DNA from: Pseudomonas putida
GTDB lineage: Bacteria > Pseudomonadota > Gammaproteobacteria > Pseudomonadales > Pseudomonadaceae
NCBI RefSeq assembly: GCF_001636055.1
Contig: NZ_CP011789.1
Span: 2,914,001-2,978,000 of the forward strand
Length of the DNA: 64,000 nt
Direction: 5' to 3'
Part shown: one piece after another, positions 1 through 7,505 of the stretch
How the letters are laid out: each line of letters opens with the position of its first letter
How positions within the stretch are numbered: the stretch's first letter is position 1
Program-made: the position numbers and the translations under genes
The notes under the pieces: model-generated
What the model saw: only the letters and a program-made list of their open reading frames with translations
Told to the model about the DNA's origin: nothing
The model's database searches: none

Positions 1-496
1 CGGGCAGGGTCTCGATCTTGAGGTCCTTGACCGCCTGATCGGTGAGCTCGTCGAGTTGGGTATCGCGCTCGTCGGCCACCGACTTGCCCAGCAGGCGATG
101 CAGCGGATCGACGATGCCATGGCGCAGCGGGTCGATCACGGTGCGTCGCAGCAGACCGGGTTCGGCCTGGTACTGGCCTTCCTGGCGCAGTTGGCTGATG
201 GTCTGGCGGATCAGCGTGGGCGAGCGCAGGATGTTGCTCTCGGTCTCCATGTCGGCCAGCGACGGCGGGATGAACTGGTCCGCCTGCTGAGCCAGCGAGG
301 AGCTGGTATCACTTTGCGAGAGCTTCTTCGATTGCACGATGACTTCGGCGGTGATGTCGAAGCTCTGCTTGAGCACCAGCGGCAGAATCACCGCGATCAC
401 CGCGAAGATCAGGAACACCCGTTTCACCAATTGACGGTTGGCGAAGAAGATGCGGAAGAACTCATGCACATAGTTTTCTTTCGGTTGCGTGGTCAT
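1..496 (-). CDS. Wzz/GumC-like polysaccharide chain-length/co-polymerase protein (partial, C-terminus off window)
   Basis: About 165 N-terminal residues are visible, starting MTTQPKENYV; the rest lies left of base 1. A cytoplasmic stub is followed by a hydrophobic segment near residues 20-40 (VKRVFLIFAVIAVILPLVL) and then a hydrophilic, presumably periplasmic, region with a proline-bearing helix pattern. This is the usual start of Wzz/GumC-type co-polymerases, which sit in the inner membrane and set polymer length with the outer-membrane exporter. An AGGGG Shine-Dalgarno lies about 9 bases before the ATG, and the gene starts 14 bases after the Wza-like gene. It is the last visible gene of an exopolysaccharide operon read leftwards. 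The family call is good; whether a kinase domain is fused further downstream cannot be seen. Confidence 0.8.
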   Translation of the reverse strand, partial: MTTQPKENYVHEFFRIFFANRQLVKRVFLIFAVIAVILPLVLKQSFDITAEVIVQSKKLSQSDTSSSLAQQADQFIPPSLADMETESNILRSPTLIRQTISQLRQEGQYQAEPGLLRRTVIDPLRHGIVDPLHRLLGKSVADERDTQLDELTDQAVKDLKIETLP

Positions 497-510
497 GGTC
501 CGTCCCCTGG

Positions 511-1539
511 TCAGTCGTTGCTTTCTTTGTTGTCGACGCGGTAGCTGAAGCTGAAGCCAAAGCCCTGGAACAGCACCACGTCAGCCAGTTGCCGGGACAG
601 CTCGGCAGCGCTGGCAAGCTTGGTCTTGGGTACATAGAGCATGTCTTCGGGCTGCAGGTAGGCGAGCTTCTGGCTACCGCCGGAGAGGGCCTGGTCGACG
701 TCGTAGTTGACTGCATGCACGGTGTTGCCTTCGCGGCGCATGATCACCACCGAGCCGAGCTTGGCCTTCAGGGTCGGGCCGCGGGCCAGGGTCAGGGCCT
801 CGAGCACCGACACCGGACGACGGATCTGGAAGGCGCCCGGCTGGCCGACTTCGCCGAGCACGTAGATCTCGTTGGCGGCAGTGGACTTGAGCAGTACATC
901 CACGCTCATGCGCCCGGGCAGGCTGGCGTAACGCTCGTTGAGGTAGTCACGCAACTGGTTGACGGTCATGCCCTGCAGCGGCACCGAGCCGATTTCCGGG
1001 AAGGTCGCGCGACCGTCGTTGCCCACGGTGATGTCGCGGCTCATGCCGGTGCCGGGGTGGCTCAGGGCGTTCTTCAGGTTGACCTCGTCGGTCATGGGGC
1101 TGAGCACGCGCACCGTTACCTGGTCGCGGTTGGGCTTGAACACGCGCTTGTCGTTGTAGGCCTGACGAATGGCGCTCTCCGCTTCGCTCGGGGTCAGGCC
1201 CTCGACGCGCACCGACGCGTTGGTGGATGGCAGGGTGATGCTGCCGTCGGGCTGCACCAGCTGCTGGCCGTTCAGGCCGCTGGCGGCCATGAAGTTGAGG
1301 TCCAGGGTGTCACCGGACTGGATGCGGTACACCCCGGCAGAACGGTTGCTGACGTGGAAGATCACTTCCAGCACGTCCTGTGGCCGCAGCACCTGTTCGC
1401 GGCGGGCGACTTCGGTGGCCTGGCTCTCGGCCGCTGGTGCGGTCAGGATCTGTACCGGCATTTCGCGGCTTTCCTGGCTGGCGCAACCGGCCAGGGCGAG
1501 CACGCACAGGGCAATCGAGGGGTATCTCATGGCGATCAT
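511..1539 (-). CDS. Wza-like polysaccharide export outer-membrane lipoprotein
   Basis: 342 residues. The N-terminus is a lipoprotein signal (ALCVLALAGCAS, Cys at about residue 19), giving a lipidated outer-membrane protein. The body matches the Poly_export plus SLBB arrangement: an early segment QDVLEVIFHV, then beta-grasp-like repeats ending in YVLGEVGQPGAFQI and MLYVPKTKLASA. Proteins of this family form the outer-membrane channel for capsule or exopolysaccharide. The ATG at 1539 is preferred over the one at 1530 because an AGAGGA ribosome site is about 9 bases upstream of 1539. It lies between the kinase-like gene and the Wzz-like gene, as expected in a Wzx/Wzy-type export operon. Confidence 0.88.
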   Translation of the reverse strand: MIAMRYPSIALCVLALAGCASQESREMPVQILTAPAAESQATEVARREQVLRPQDVLEVIFHVSNRSAGVYRIQSGDTLDLNFMAASGLNGQQLVQPDGSITLPSTNASVRVEGLTPSEAESAIRQAYNDKRVFKPNRDQVTVRVLSPMTDEVNLKNALSHPGTGMSRDITVGNDGRATFPEIGSVPLQGMTVNQLRDYLNERYASLPGRMSVDVLLKSTAANEIYVLGEVGQPGAFQIRRPVSVLEALTLARGPTLKAKLGSVVIMRREGNTVHAVNYDVDQALSGGSQKLAYLQPEDMLYVPKTKLASAAELSRQLADVVLFQGFGFSFSYRVDNKESND

Positions 1540-1552
1540 GGCGTGCGTCCTC

Positions 1553-2200
1553 TCACAGGTTGTCGTACAGCCACTTGGGCATGTAGTACTTGCGCTTGTT
1601 GAACACGCTGCCGATCAGCCGCGCGCCAGCTTGCGTCAGCCGTTGGGCGGCAGCCTGGGCCACTTCCCAGCGGGTTTCCTCGGCGCACACCACCAGGATC
1701 ACGCCATCGACCAGGGTGCCGATCACCAGGCTGTCGGCGCTGGCATAGATGGCCTCGCCGTCGATCACCACGAAGCGGTAGTGGGCGGCGAACTGGCGCA
1801 ACAGGATGCGCAGGCGTTCGGGGTCGAGGCGGTCGCGTCCGCGCTTCCAGGTGCCCGCCGGGAGCACGTCGAATGGTTGGTCGGACAGGTGCACCACGCA
1901 GTCCTGCGCCAAGGGTGGAGTGTCCTCGTCGAACAACAGGTCGGTGTAGCCGCGCAGCTTGTTCAGCCCCAGTTGCTGGCTCAGGCCATTGCTGCTGGAA
2001 CTGCCGTCGATCAGCAGCACCGCACCCGCGCTCATCAGCGCCAGCTGGCTGGCGAAGGCCAGGGCGCTGGTGCTGGTGCCGGTTCCGGTGTTGGCCGCGG
2101 TCAGCAGCAGGGTGCGCTGGTCGAGGTCGAGGACAGTGGCGGTCAGGTTGGTCTCGCTCGGGTTGGCGCTACTCAGGCTTCTAGAAGTGGAACCGTCCAT
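1553..2200 (-). CDS. Degenerate BY-kinase/MinD-like ATPase of the exopolysaccharide operon
   Basis: 215 residues with the fold pattern of the cytoplasmic domain of bacterial tyrosine kinases (Wzc/CpsD), but the nucleotide-binding motifs are altered. The expected Walker A (GEGKST) reads GTGTSTS, with no lysine; the Walker A' region reads LLIDGSSSS instead of the usual DADLR; and the Walker B region reads VVIDGEA instead of IIDTPP. A short C-terminal stretch KRKYYMPKWLYDNL carries three tyrosines, like the tyrosine tail of the family. It probably still partners the Wzz-like protein, but ATP hydrolysis looks unlikely from the sequence. Start at ATG 2200, two bases from the stop of the sugar transferase gene. 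Confidence 0.75.
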   Translation of the reverse strand: MDGSTSRSLSSANPSETNLTATVLDLDQRTLLLTAANTGTGTSTSALAFASQLALMSAGAVLLIDGSSSSNGLSQQLGLNKLRGYTDLLFDEDTPPLAQDCVVHLSDQPFDVLPAGTWKRGRDRLDPERLRILLRQFAAHYRFVVIDGEAIYASADSLVIGTLVDGVILVVCAEETRWEVAQAAAQRLTQAGARLIGSVFNKRKYYMPKWLYDNL

Positions 2201-2201
2201 C

Positions 2202-2948
2202 TCAACTTGCTCCGTGGCCAGTGAAAACCTTGAACGGGGTCTTGAGCAGGATTTTCAGATCCAGCAGCAGGCTCTGTTCGTTGATGTAGCTGAGGTCAAG
2301 CTCTACGCGTTGGTCGAAATCGATGTTGCTGCGTCCGGAGATCTGCCAGAGGCCGGTCATGCCGGGGTAGATCGACAACCGTGCCAGGTGGTTATCCTTG
2401 TAGCGGTAGGCGTTGAACGAGGTAGGGCGCGGGCCGACCAGGCGCATGTCGCCGGTGACCACGTTGATCAGGTTGGGCAGCTCGTCCAGGCTGCTGCGCC
2501 GCAGCCAACTGCCCACCGAGGTGATGCGCGGGTCCTTGTCGATCTTGAAATCGATGGAGTCGGCGCCGTGCTTGTTCAGGTGGCGTACCGAATCTTTCAG
2601 CGCCTCGGCGTTGGCGACCATGGTGCGGAACTTGAACATGCCGAACAGGCGGCCGCGGTAGCCGGTGCGTTTCTGAACGAAGAACACCGGGCCCGGGCTG
2701 GACTTCTTGATCATCACCGCCAATGCCAGGAATACCGGCGACAGCAACAGCAGCAGGTTCAGCGCCGCCAGGCATGACAGCACGCGGTTGGTCCGCGACA
2801 GCGTCCAAGGGCGCCCGCCGACCCGCCCGGTCATCCAGCCACGGCCTTGCATGTGGATGGCGGCATCGATGCGCTGGCGGTGCGCCGGATCCATGCGTTT
2901 ATCCTGGTACAGCGCCTGCAGCTGGGCGCTTTTCGGTTGTCCTGTCAT
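2202..2948 (-). CDS. Polyprenyl-phosphate sugar-1-phosphate transferase (initiating sugar transferase)
   Basis: 248 residues of the bacterial sugar transferase family (Bac_transf). A single membrane segment lies near residues 56-80, followed by the catalytic part: KRTGYRGRLFGMFKFRTM, then DPRITSVGSWLRRSSLDELP and LINVVTGDMRLVGPRP, all hallmark motifs. These enzymes place the first sugar phosphate on undecaprenyl phosphate to start a repeat unit at the inner membrane. It lacks the long multi-span N-terminal region of WcaJ/WbaP types, so it is of the short monotopic class. Its ATG overlaps the stop of the upstream epimerase gene (ATGA), implying translational coupling. The sugar used is not readable; UDP-glucose or UDP-galactose derivatives are likely given the neighbours. 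Confidence 0.88.
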   Translation of the reverse strand: MTGQPKSAQLQALYQDKRMDPAHRQRIDAAIHMQGRGWMTGRVGGRPWTLSRTNRVLSCLAALNLLLLLSPVFLALAVMIKKSSPGPVFFVQKRTGYRGRLFGMFKFRTMVANAEALKDSVRHLNKHGADSIDFKIDKDPRITSVGSWLRRSSLDELPNLINVVTGDMRLVGPRPTSFNAYRYKDNHLARLSIYPGMTGLWQISGRSNIDFDQRVELDLSYINEQSLLLDLKILLKTPFKVFTGHGAS

Positions 2949-4009
2949 ATCACCCTCCGTTGTTTCGGCTGCTCGCCTGCAGGTTCGCCATCTGTGGCGC
3001 CGTGCGAGTAGTAGTGCTTGAACCAGGCGACGAATCGCCCGAGCCCTTCATCAAGGGAAATCGTTGGGGTAAAGCCGGTGACCCGGGCCAAGGCGCTGGC
3101 ATCGGCACAGGTGGCCAGCACATCGCCTGGTTGCAGCGGCAGCAACTCGATCACCGCATCGCGCCCCAGGTGTTTTTCCAGCAGGGCCAGGTAGTCGAGC
3201 AGTTCCACCGGGCGTTGGCCGCCGATGTTGAACAGGCGCCAGGGCGCTGCGCTGCTGGCCGCGTCGGGGCTGAAGGCATCCCACTGCGCATCGGCGCGGG
3301 GCGGGTAGGGCAGCAGCCGCGCCAGGCTTTCGACGATGTCGTCGATGTAGGTGAAGTCGCGCTGGTGCCGACCATGGTTGAACAGCTGGATCGGCCGGCC
3401 TTCGCTGATGGCACGGGCGAACTGCATCGGCGACATGTCCGGGCGGCCCCAGGGGCCATAGACGGTAAAGAAGCGCAGGCCGCTGCAAGGGATGCCGAAC
3501 AGATGGCTGTAGCTGTGCGCCATGGCCTCGTTGGCTTTCTTGGTGGCGGCGTACAGCGACAGCGGATGATCGACTGCATCCTGCACCCGGTATGGCGTGC
3601 GCTGGTTGGCGCCATACACTGAGCTGGACGAGGCGTACAGCAGGTGCTGCACCGGGTGGCGCCGGCAGCCTTCGAGAATGTTCAGGAAGCCCGCCAGGTT
3701 GCTGTCCAGGTAAGCCTGGGGATTCTGCAGCGAGTAGCGCACACCGGCTTGCGCAGCCAGGTGCACCACCCCCTCGGGGCGCTCCTCGGCGAACAGCCGG
3801 GCCATGGCGTCGCGGTCGGCAAGGTCCAGGCAGTGCAGGGGGAAGTCACCGACGTTCTGACGCACCCAGTGCACGCGAGCATGTTTGAGCGACGGATCGT
3901 AATAGTCGTTGAAGTTGTCCAGGCCCAGCACCTCATGACCGTCGCGCAGCAGGCGCAGGCAGGTGTGGGCACCGATGAAACCGGCCGCGCCGGTGACCAG
4001 CACTTTCAT
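2945..4009 (-). CDS. NAD-dependent epimerase/dehydratase, UDP-glucuronate 4-epimerase type
   Basis: 354 residues starting MKVLVTGAAGFIGAH, with the nucleotide-binding GxxGxxG at residues 7-13 and the catalytic Y153-x3-K157 (YAATKKAN). The overall pattern (VHLAAQAGVRYSLQNP, SSSVYG, GIPCSGLRFFTVYGPWGRPDM) is that of UDP-glucuronate 4-epimerases. It would act on the UDP-glucuronate made by the adjacent UDP-glucose dehydrogenase to give UDP-galacturonate for the polymer. An in-frame upstream extension exists, but the ATG at 4009 overlaps the ugd stop (ATGA) and starts exactly at the Rossmann strand, so it is preferred. Substrate assignment is by family resemblance and context. Confidence 0.85.
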   Translation of the reverse strand: MKVLVTGAAGFIGAHTCLRLLRDGHEVLGLDNFNDYYDPSLKHARVHWVRQNVGDFPLHCLDLADRDAMARLFAEERPEGVVHLAAQAGVRYSLQNPQAYLDSNLAGFLNILEGCRRHPVQHLLYASSSSVYGANQRTPYRVQDAVDHPLSLYAATKKANEAMAHSYSHLFGIPCSGLRFFTVYGPWGRPDMSPMQFARAISEGRPIQLFNHGRHQRDFTYIDDIVESLARLLPYPPRADAQWDAFSPDAASSAAPWRLFNIGGQRPVELLDYLALLEKHLGRDAVIELLPLQPGDVLATCADASALARVTGFTPTISLDEGLGRFVAWFKHYYSHGATDGEPAGEQPKQRRVI

Positions 4010-5370
4010 GGCGCGCCGACCTGCGGGGCGCTCTGGTCGGGCGCGACCTGGCGCAGGCCGATGCCGCTGTAGTGCAGGCCGTGGGCGGCGACCTGCTCGG
4101 GGTTGTACAGGTTGCGGCCATCGATGATCACCCGTGCGCGCAGCTTGCTGGCCAGCAGCGAGAAATCCACCACGCGAAAGTTCTTCCATTCGGTGCAGAT
4201 CACCAGGGCGTCGGCGTCCTGCAAGGTGTCGTCGCGGGTGGCGCACAGTTGCAGGTCGTCTCGGTAGCCGTACAGGCGTCGGCATTCGTCCATCGCTTCG
4301 GGATCATAGGCTCGCACCGTGGCGCCTTCGTCCCACAGCGCTTCCATCAGGTAGCGGCTCGGTGCTTCGCGCATGTCGTCGGTATTGGGCTTGAAGGCCA
4401 GGCCCCACAGGGCGATGGACTTGCCGCGCAGTCCGCCCAGGCGCTGCTTGAGCTTGGCGAACAGGATGCGCCGCTGCTGGTCGTTGACTTCGTTGACGCT
4501 CTGCAACAGGCGCAGGGGCATGCCGCTGTGCTCGGCGGTGTGCAGCAGCGCCTTGATGTCCTTGGGGAAGCACGAACCACCGAAACCGCAGCCGGGGTAG
4601 ATGAAGTGGTAGCCGATGCGTGGGTCCGACCCGATGCCGCGGCGCACCGCTTCGATGTCGGCCCCCAGGTGTTCGCTGAGGTTGGCCAGTTCGTTCATGA
4701 AACTGATGCGCGTGGCGAGCATGGCGTTGGCGGCGTACTTGGTCAGCTCGGCACTGCGGTTGTCCATGAACATCAGCTTTTCGTGGTTGCGGCAGAAGGG
4801 CGCGTAAAGCTCGGCAAGCTGGTCATGGGCGACCTCGTCATGGGTGCCGACGATGATCCGGTCGGGGCGCATGCAGTCGGCCAGGGCGCTGCCTTCCTTG
4901 AGAAATTCGGGGTTGGACACCACACGCACCTGCAAATGGCCCTTGCCCAGGCGCTGCAGTTCATCGCGGGCCAGGGTCACGACCTGGTCGGCGGTGCCGA
5001 CCGGTACCGTGGATTTGACGATCAGGGTGCGGTCGGCCTCCATCAGCTCGGCAATCTGCCGGGTGACGTTGAGCACATGGCTCAGGTCGGCCGAGCCGTC
5101 CTCGTCAGGTGGGGTGCCGACGGCGATGAAGATCAGCTCGGCATGGCTGACCGCATCGCTGGCCTGGGTGCTGAACAGCAGGCGACCTTCCTTGATGTTG
5201 TCTTCCAGCAGGCCCGACAGGCCCGGCTCGCTGATCGGTGGGACGCCCTGACGCAGTTGGTTGATCTTGTGGGCATCCACGTCCACGCACAGGACCCGGT
5301 GGCCGACGTCGGCAAGTGCCGCCGCTTGTACCAGTCCTACGTAGCCAGTGCCAAAAACGCTCACGTCCAT
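4006..5370 (-). CDS. ugd: UDP-glucose 6-dehydrogenase
   Basis: 454 residues starting MDVSVFGTGYVGLV, with an NAD-binding glycine motif at residues 5-11. The substrate-site sequences NPEFLKEGSA (about 153-162) and GCGFGGSCFPKD, with catalytic Cys267, are typical of UDP-glucose dehydrogenases. It oxidises UDP-glucose to UDP-glucuronate in the cytoplasm, feeding the next gene, a UDP-glucuronate epimerase. It is the first gene of the exopolysaccharide operon, with a candidate sigma70 promoter about 55-85 bases upstream. A longer in-frame start at 5454 is rejected because the extra 28 residues would run over the promoter and precede the Rossmann fold. Confidence 0.93.
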   Translation of the reverse strand: MDVSVFGTGYVGLVQAAALADVGHRVLCVDVDAHKINQLRQGVPPISEPGLSGLLEDNIKEGRLLFSTQASDAVSHAELIFIAVGTPPDEDGSADLSHVLNVTRQIAELMEADRTLIVKSTVPVGTADQVVTLARDELQRLGKGHLQVRVVSNPEFLKEGSALADCMRPDRIIVGTHDEVAHDQLAELYAPFCRNHEKLMFMDNRSAELTKYAANAMLATRISFMNELANLSEHLGADIEAVRRGIGSDPRIGYHFIYPGCGFGGSCFPKDIKALLHTAEHSGMPLRLLQSVNEVNDQQRRILFAKLKQRLGGLRGKSIALWGLAFKPNTDDMREAPSRYLMEALWDEGATVRAYDPEAMDECRRLYGYRDDLQLCATRDDTLQDADALVICTEWKNFRVVDFSLLASKLRARVIIDGRNLYNPEQVAAHGLHYSGIGLRQVAPDQSAPQVGAP

Positions 5371-5755
5371 GTCGGCGTGCCTCGTATGGATGAGTAAGGG
5401 GTATGAAACAGTGGTGTGATTTCTGTATAGCTCAGCTCGCGGGAAGTGCGTCAAACCAATGGCATGTTTCGTCGCATTTACAGACGCTAAACAAAACGGC
5501 CATTGGCCACCAACCCTTTGCCAATCCGGGGTTTAGCGTTGAAAGCTACTGGCATTTGGCCGTTCGATGAGCCGATGAACGGTTGCAGGCCACGAATAAT
5601 GCGGGGTCGTGACGATAGAGCGTCTCAACCGCGATACGTTTTTTGCGCCAGAATATGGCGTTGAGATACCGTCGGAAAATTGACTTTTCCGGCTTGTGAT
5701 TTGTTTCAAGACTGCTACGGTTTGAATGAAAACCCATGACCGGAGTGGTCGAATC
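5371..5755. other. 385-bp divergent intergenic region with nested inverted repeats
   Basis: This gap separates the leftward exopolysaccharide operon from the rightward sulfatase-like gene. No gene is seen. It holds an ACGCTAAAC/GTTTAGCGT inverted repeat (5484-5492 with 5531-5539), an AACGGCCA/TGGCCGTT inverted repeat (5495-5502 with 5557-5564), a CGCCA/TGGCG hairpin (5646-5660) and a CGGAAAA-TTGAC-TTTTCCG hairpin (5673-5691). The first two lie upstream of the ugd promoter and could be regulator sites. The base composition is clearly more AT-rich than the flanking genes. Confidence 0.5.
5424..5454 (-). promoter_or_regulatory. Candidate sigma70 promoter of the exopolysaccharide operon
   Basis: Read on the minus strand, TTGACG (5449-5454) is followed after 18-19 bases by CTATAC/TATACA (5424-5430). 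That leaves a leader of about 50 bases before the ugd start. Position and match are good, but there is no experimental support. Confidence 0.4.
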
Positions 5756-7456
5756 ATGCGCGGATGGATCAAGCTGGCCCTGTTGTTCCTCTACCTGGCG
5801 AGCTTTCATGGCTATTACCGGGAGCGGATAGAAGCGCTGGGTCTTGGCCTGCCTTTGCTGCTTTACCTGGGCGTGGCGGGGGTGCTGGTGGTGGGGTTGC
5901 TGCTGGCGGCGTGGATTCGCCCAGGTTGGCTGCGCTGGGTGCTGGCGTTGGCTTTTGCGGTGAGTGCGCTGTTCTTCGATGCTTATATGCGAATCACCCA
6001 TTCCTACCTCACCTACAGTGCGTTCGTGTCCATGGTGTATGCCGGTGGCTTCATCCAGGAAGCGCTACAGCAGTACCACTATGCGATCACCTTGGCGGCG
6101 TTCAACGCGCTGCTGGTGCTGTTGGGTGTGGGCTTGCGCCCGGGCGCTGTGCTGCGCCTGCCGCGCCTGGTGCCCGTTGTCGCGCCATTTCTGGCGCTGG
6201 CGTTGCTGATCGGCGTGCTGTTCATCCGCGCTGGCGAGGGTGCCCGCGGCCTTCCGGTGATGTACACACCCTTGGCTTATGTGAGCCTGTTCGGCTACGA
6301 GGCGCTGCATGACCGTGTCGGCCCACGCGAGCCGGTGAGCCTGGCGCAGTCCGGCAAGCCGATGGCGCGCGATATCGTGCTGATCATCGACGAGAGCATT
6401 TCGGGCAACTACCTGGACCTCAACACCCCTGCCGGCGTGGCGACTCACCTGCTGCAGCCGCACCCAGGGGTGAGTATCGTCAACTACGGCTACGCGGCCT
6501 CGGTGGCCAACTGCAGCGCCGACACCAACGTCACCTTGCGTTACGGCGGCACCCGCAGCGATTACCTGCGCATCAATTCGACCCAGCCGTCGATCTGGCA
6601 ATACGCCAAGCGAGCAGGGCTGGGCACGGTGTACATCGATGCCCAGCGCACCGGCGGCAATCTGCAGAACCTGATGGACGAAACCGAGAAGCAAAACATC
6701 GACCGCTTCGTCCAGTTCGACGACACCCCCGTGGTGCAGCGCGACATGGCGGCGCTGGAGCAACTGGTCAGCCTGCTCAAGGATGACCAGGCGCAACTGA
6801 TCGTGATCAACAAGGTTGGCGCGCATTTCCCGGTGCATGACAAGTACCCCGACGCCTTCCTGACCTACCAGCCGGCATTGCCGCGTGGGCATTTCGCCGA
6901 TGTGGCCGACACCGGCACCCGCGACGGCTTCGATGGCCGCCCCGAAGACTGGGTGCTGTATCGCAACGCGTACCGCAATACGCTGGGCTGGAACGTGGGC
7001 GAGTTCTTCCGCCGTCTGTTCGCCGAGGCCGATCTGAGCCAGGCGGTGCTGATCTACACCTCCGACCATGGCCAGGACCTGCATGAGCGCGGCAATCCGG
7101 GCCTGAACACCCACTGCGACAGCGACCCGGTGATGGAGGAGGGGCTGGTACCGCTGGTGGTGATCCAGGGCGCGGGCGTCAAGGCCCTGGACTGGCAGGC
7201 TCACCTGCCACAGAACCGCAACGCCTCCAGCCACTACAACATCTATCCGACGCTGCTCAAGCTGCTGGGCTATGACGCCGCAGCCGTCACCCGTATCTAC
7301 GGCCAGGCGCTGGATGTGCCGACCGACGACCCGTTCACCTTTAACGTGCGCTTCAACGCGCGGCTGGGCGCCAAGCCGGACTTTCGTCACATCGACCTCA
7401 GCCAGGTGGTGACCCCTGAACAGGCCAAGGGTGTTGCGGTGACTGCGGCGCCCTGA
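5756..7456 (+). CDS. Membrane sulfatase-like protein (phosphoglycerol/phosphoethanolamine transferase family)
   Basis: 566 residues from ATG 5756, chosen because a GGAG site lies about 11 bases upstream and the protein then begins MRGWIKLALLF; ATG 5726 is an alternative. About five hydrophobic helices fill the first 180 residues. A large soluble alkaline-phosphatase-fold domain follows, beginning DIVLIIDESISGNY (metal-binding region), with ANCSADTNVTL where the nucleophile is expected, and SDHGQDLHERG with downstream His residues near NTHCDSD as further metal ligands. Relatives transfer phosphoethanolamine or phosphoglycerol to surface glycans or lipids with the active domain in the periplasm. 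Divergent from the exopolysaccharide operon, so decoration of that polymer or of LPS is possible but is inference. Confidence 0.8.
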   Translation: MRGWIKLALLFLYLASFHGYYRERIEALGLGLPLLLYLGVAGVLVVGLLLAAWIRPGWLRWVLALAFAVSALFFDAYMRITHSYLTYSAFVSMVYAGGFIQEALQQYHYAITLAAFNALLVLLGVGLRPGAVLRLPRLVPVVAPFLALALLIGVLFIRAGEGARGLPVMYTPLAYVSLFGYEALHDRVGPREPVSLAQSGKPMARDIVLIIDESISGNYLDLNTPAGVATHLLQPHPGVSIVNYGYAASVANCSADTNVTLRYGGTRSDYLRINSTQPSIWQYAKRAGLGTVYIDAQRTGGNLQNLMDETEKQNIDRFVQFDDTPVVQRDMAALEQLVSLLKDDQAQLIVINKVGAHFPVHDKYPDAFLTYQPALPRGHFADVADTGTRDGFDGRPEDWVLYRNAYRNTLGWNVGEFFRRLFAEADLSQAVLIYTSDHGQDLHERGNPGLNTHCDSDPVMEEGLVPLVVIQGAGVKALDWQAHLPQNRNASSHYNIYPTLLKLLGYDAAAVTRIYGQALDVPTDDPFTFNVRFNARLGAKPDFRHIDLSQVVTPEQAKGVAVTAAP

Positions 7457-7475
7457 GCGCACATGCCGTTGCGGC

Positions 7476-7498
7476 AGGCGCGGGGCAAGCCCGCGCCT
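7476..7498. terminator. Hairpin between convergent genes
   Basis: A perfect 9-bp stem AGGCGCGGG (7476-7484) / CCCGCGCCT (7490-7498) around a 5-base loop GCAAG, between the 3' ends of the sulfatase-like gene and the MFS gene. It probably works as a bidirectional terminator. Its sequence also resembles Pseudomonas REP-type palindromes. Confidence 0.55.
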
Positions 7499-7505
7499 CC
7501 AGGCG

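Noticed and set aside
4072..5397. Plus-strand open frame of about 440 codons opposite ugd
   Set aside because: It is a mirror of ugd codons, with no recognisable motif and no ribosome site.
6065..7462. Minus-strand open frame of about 465 codons opposite the sulfatase-like gene
   Set aside because: Composition (His/Gln/Val-rich) is typical of a shadow frame; the opposite strand has clear catalytic motifs.
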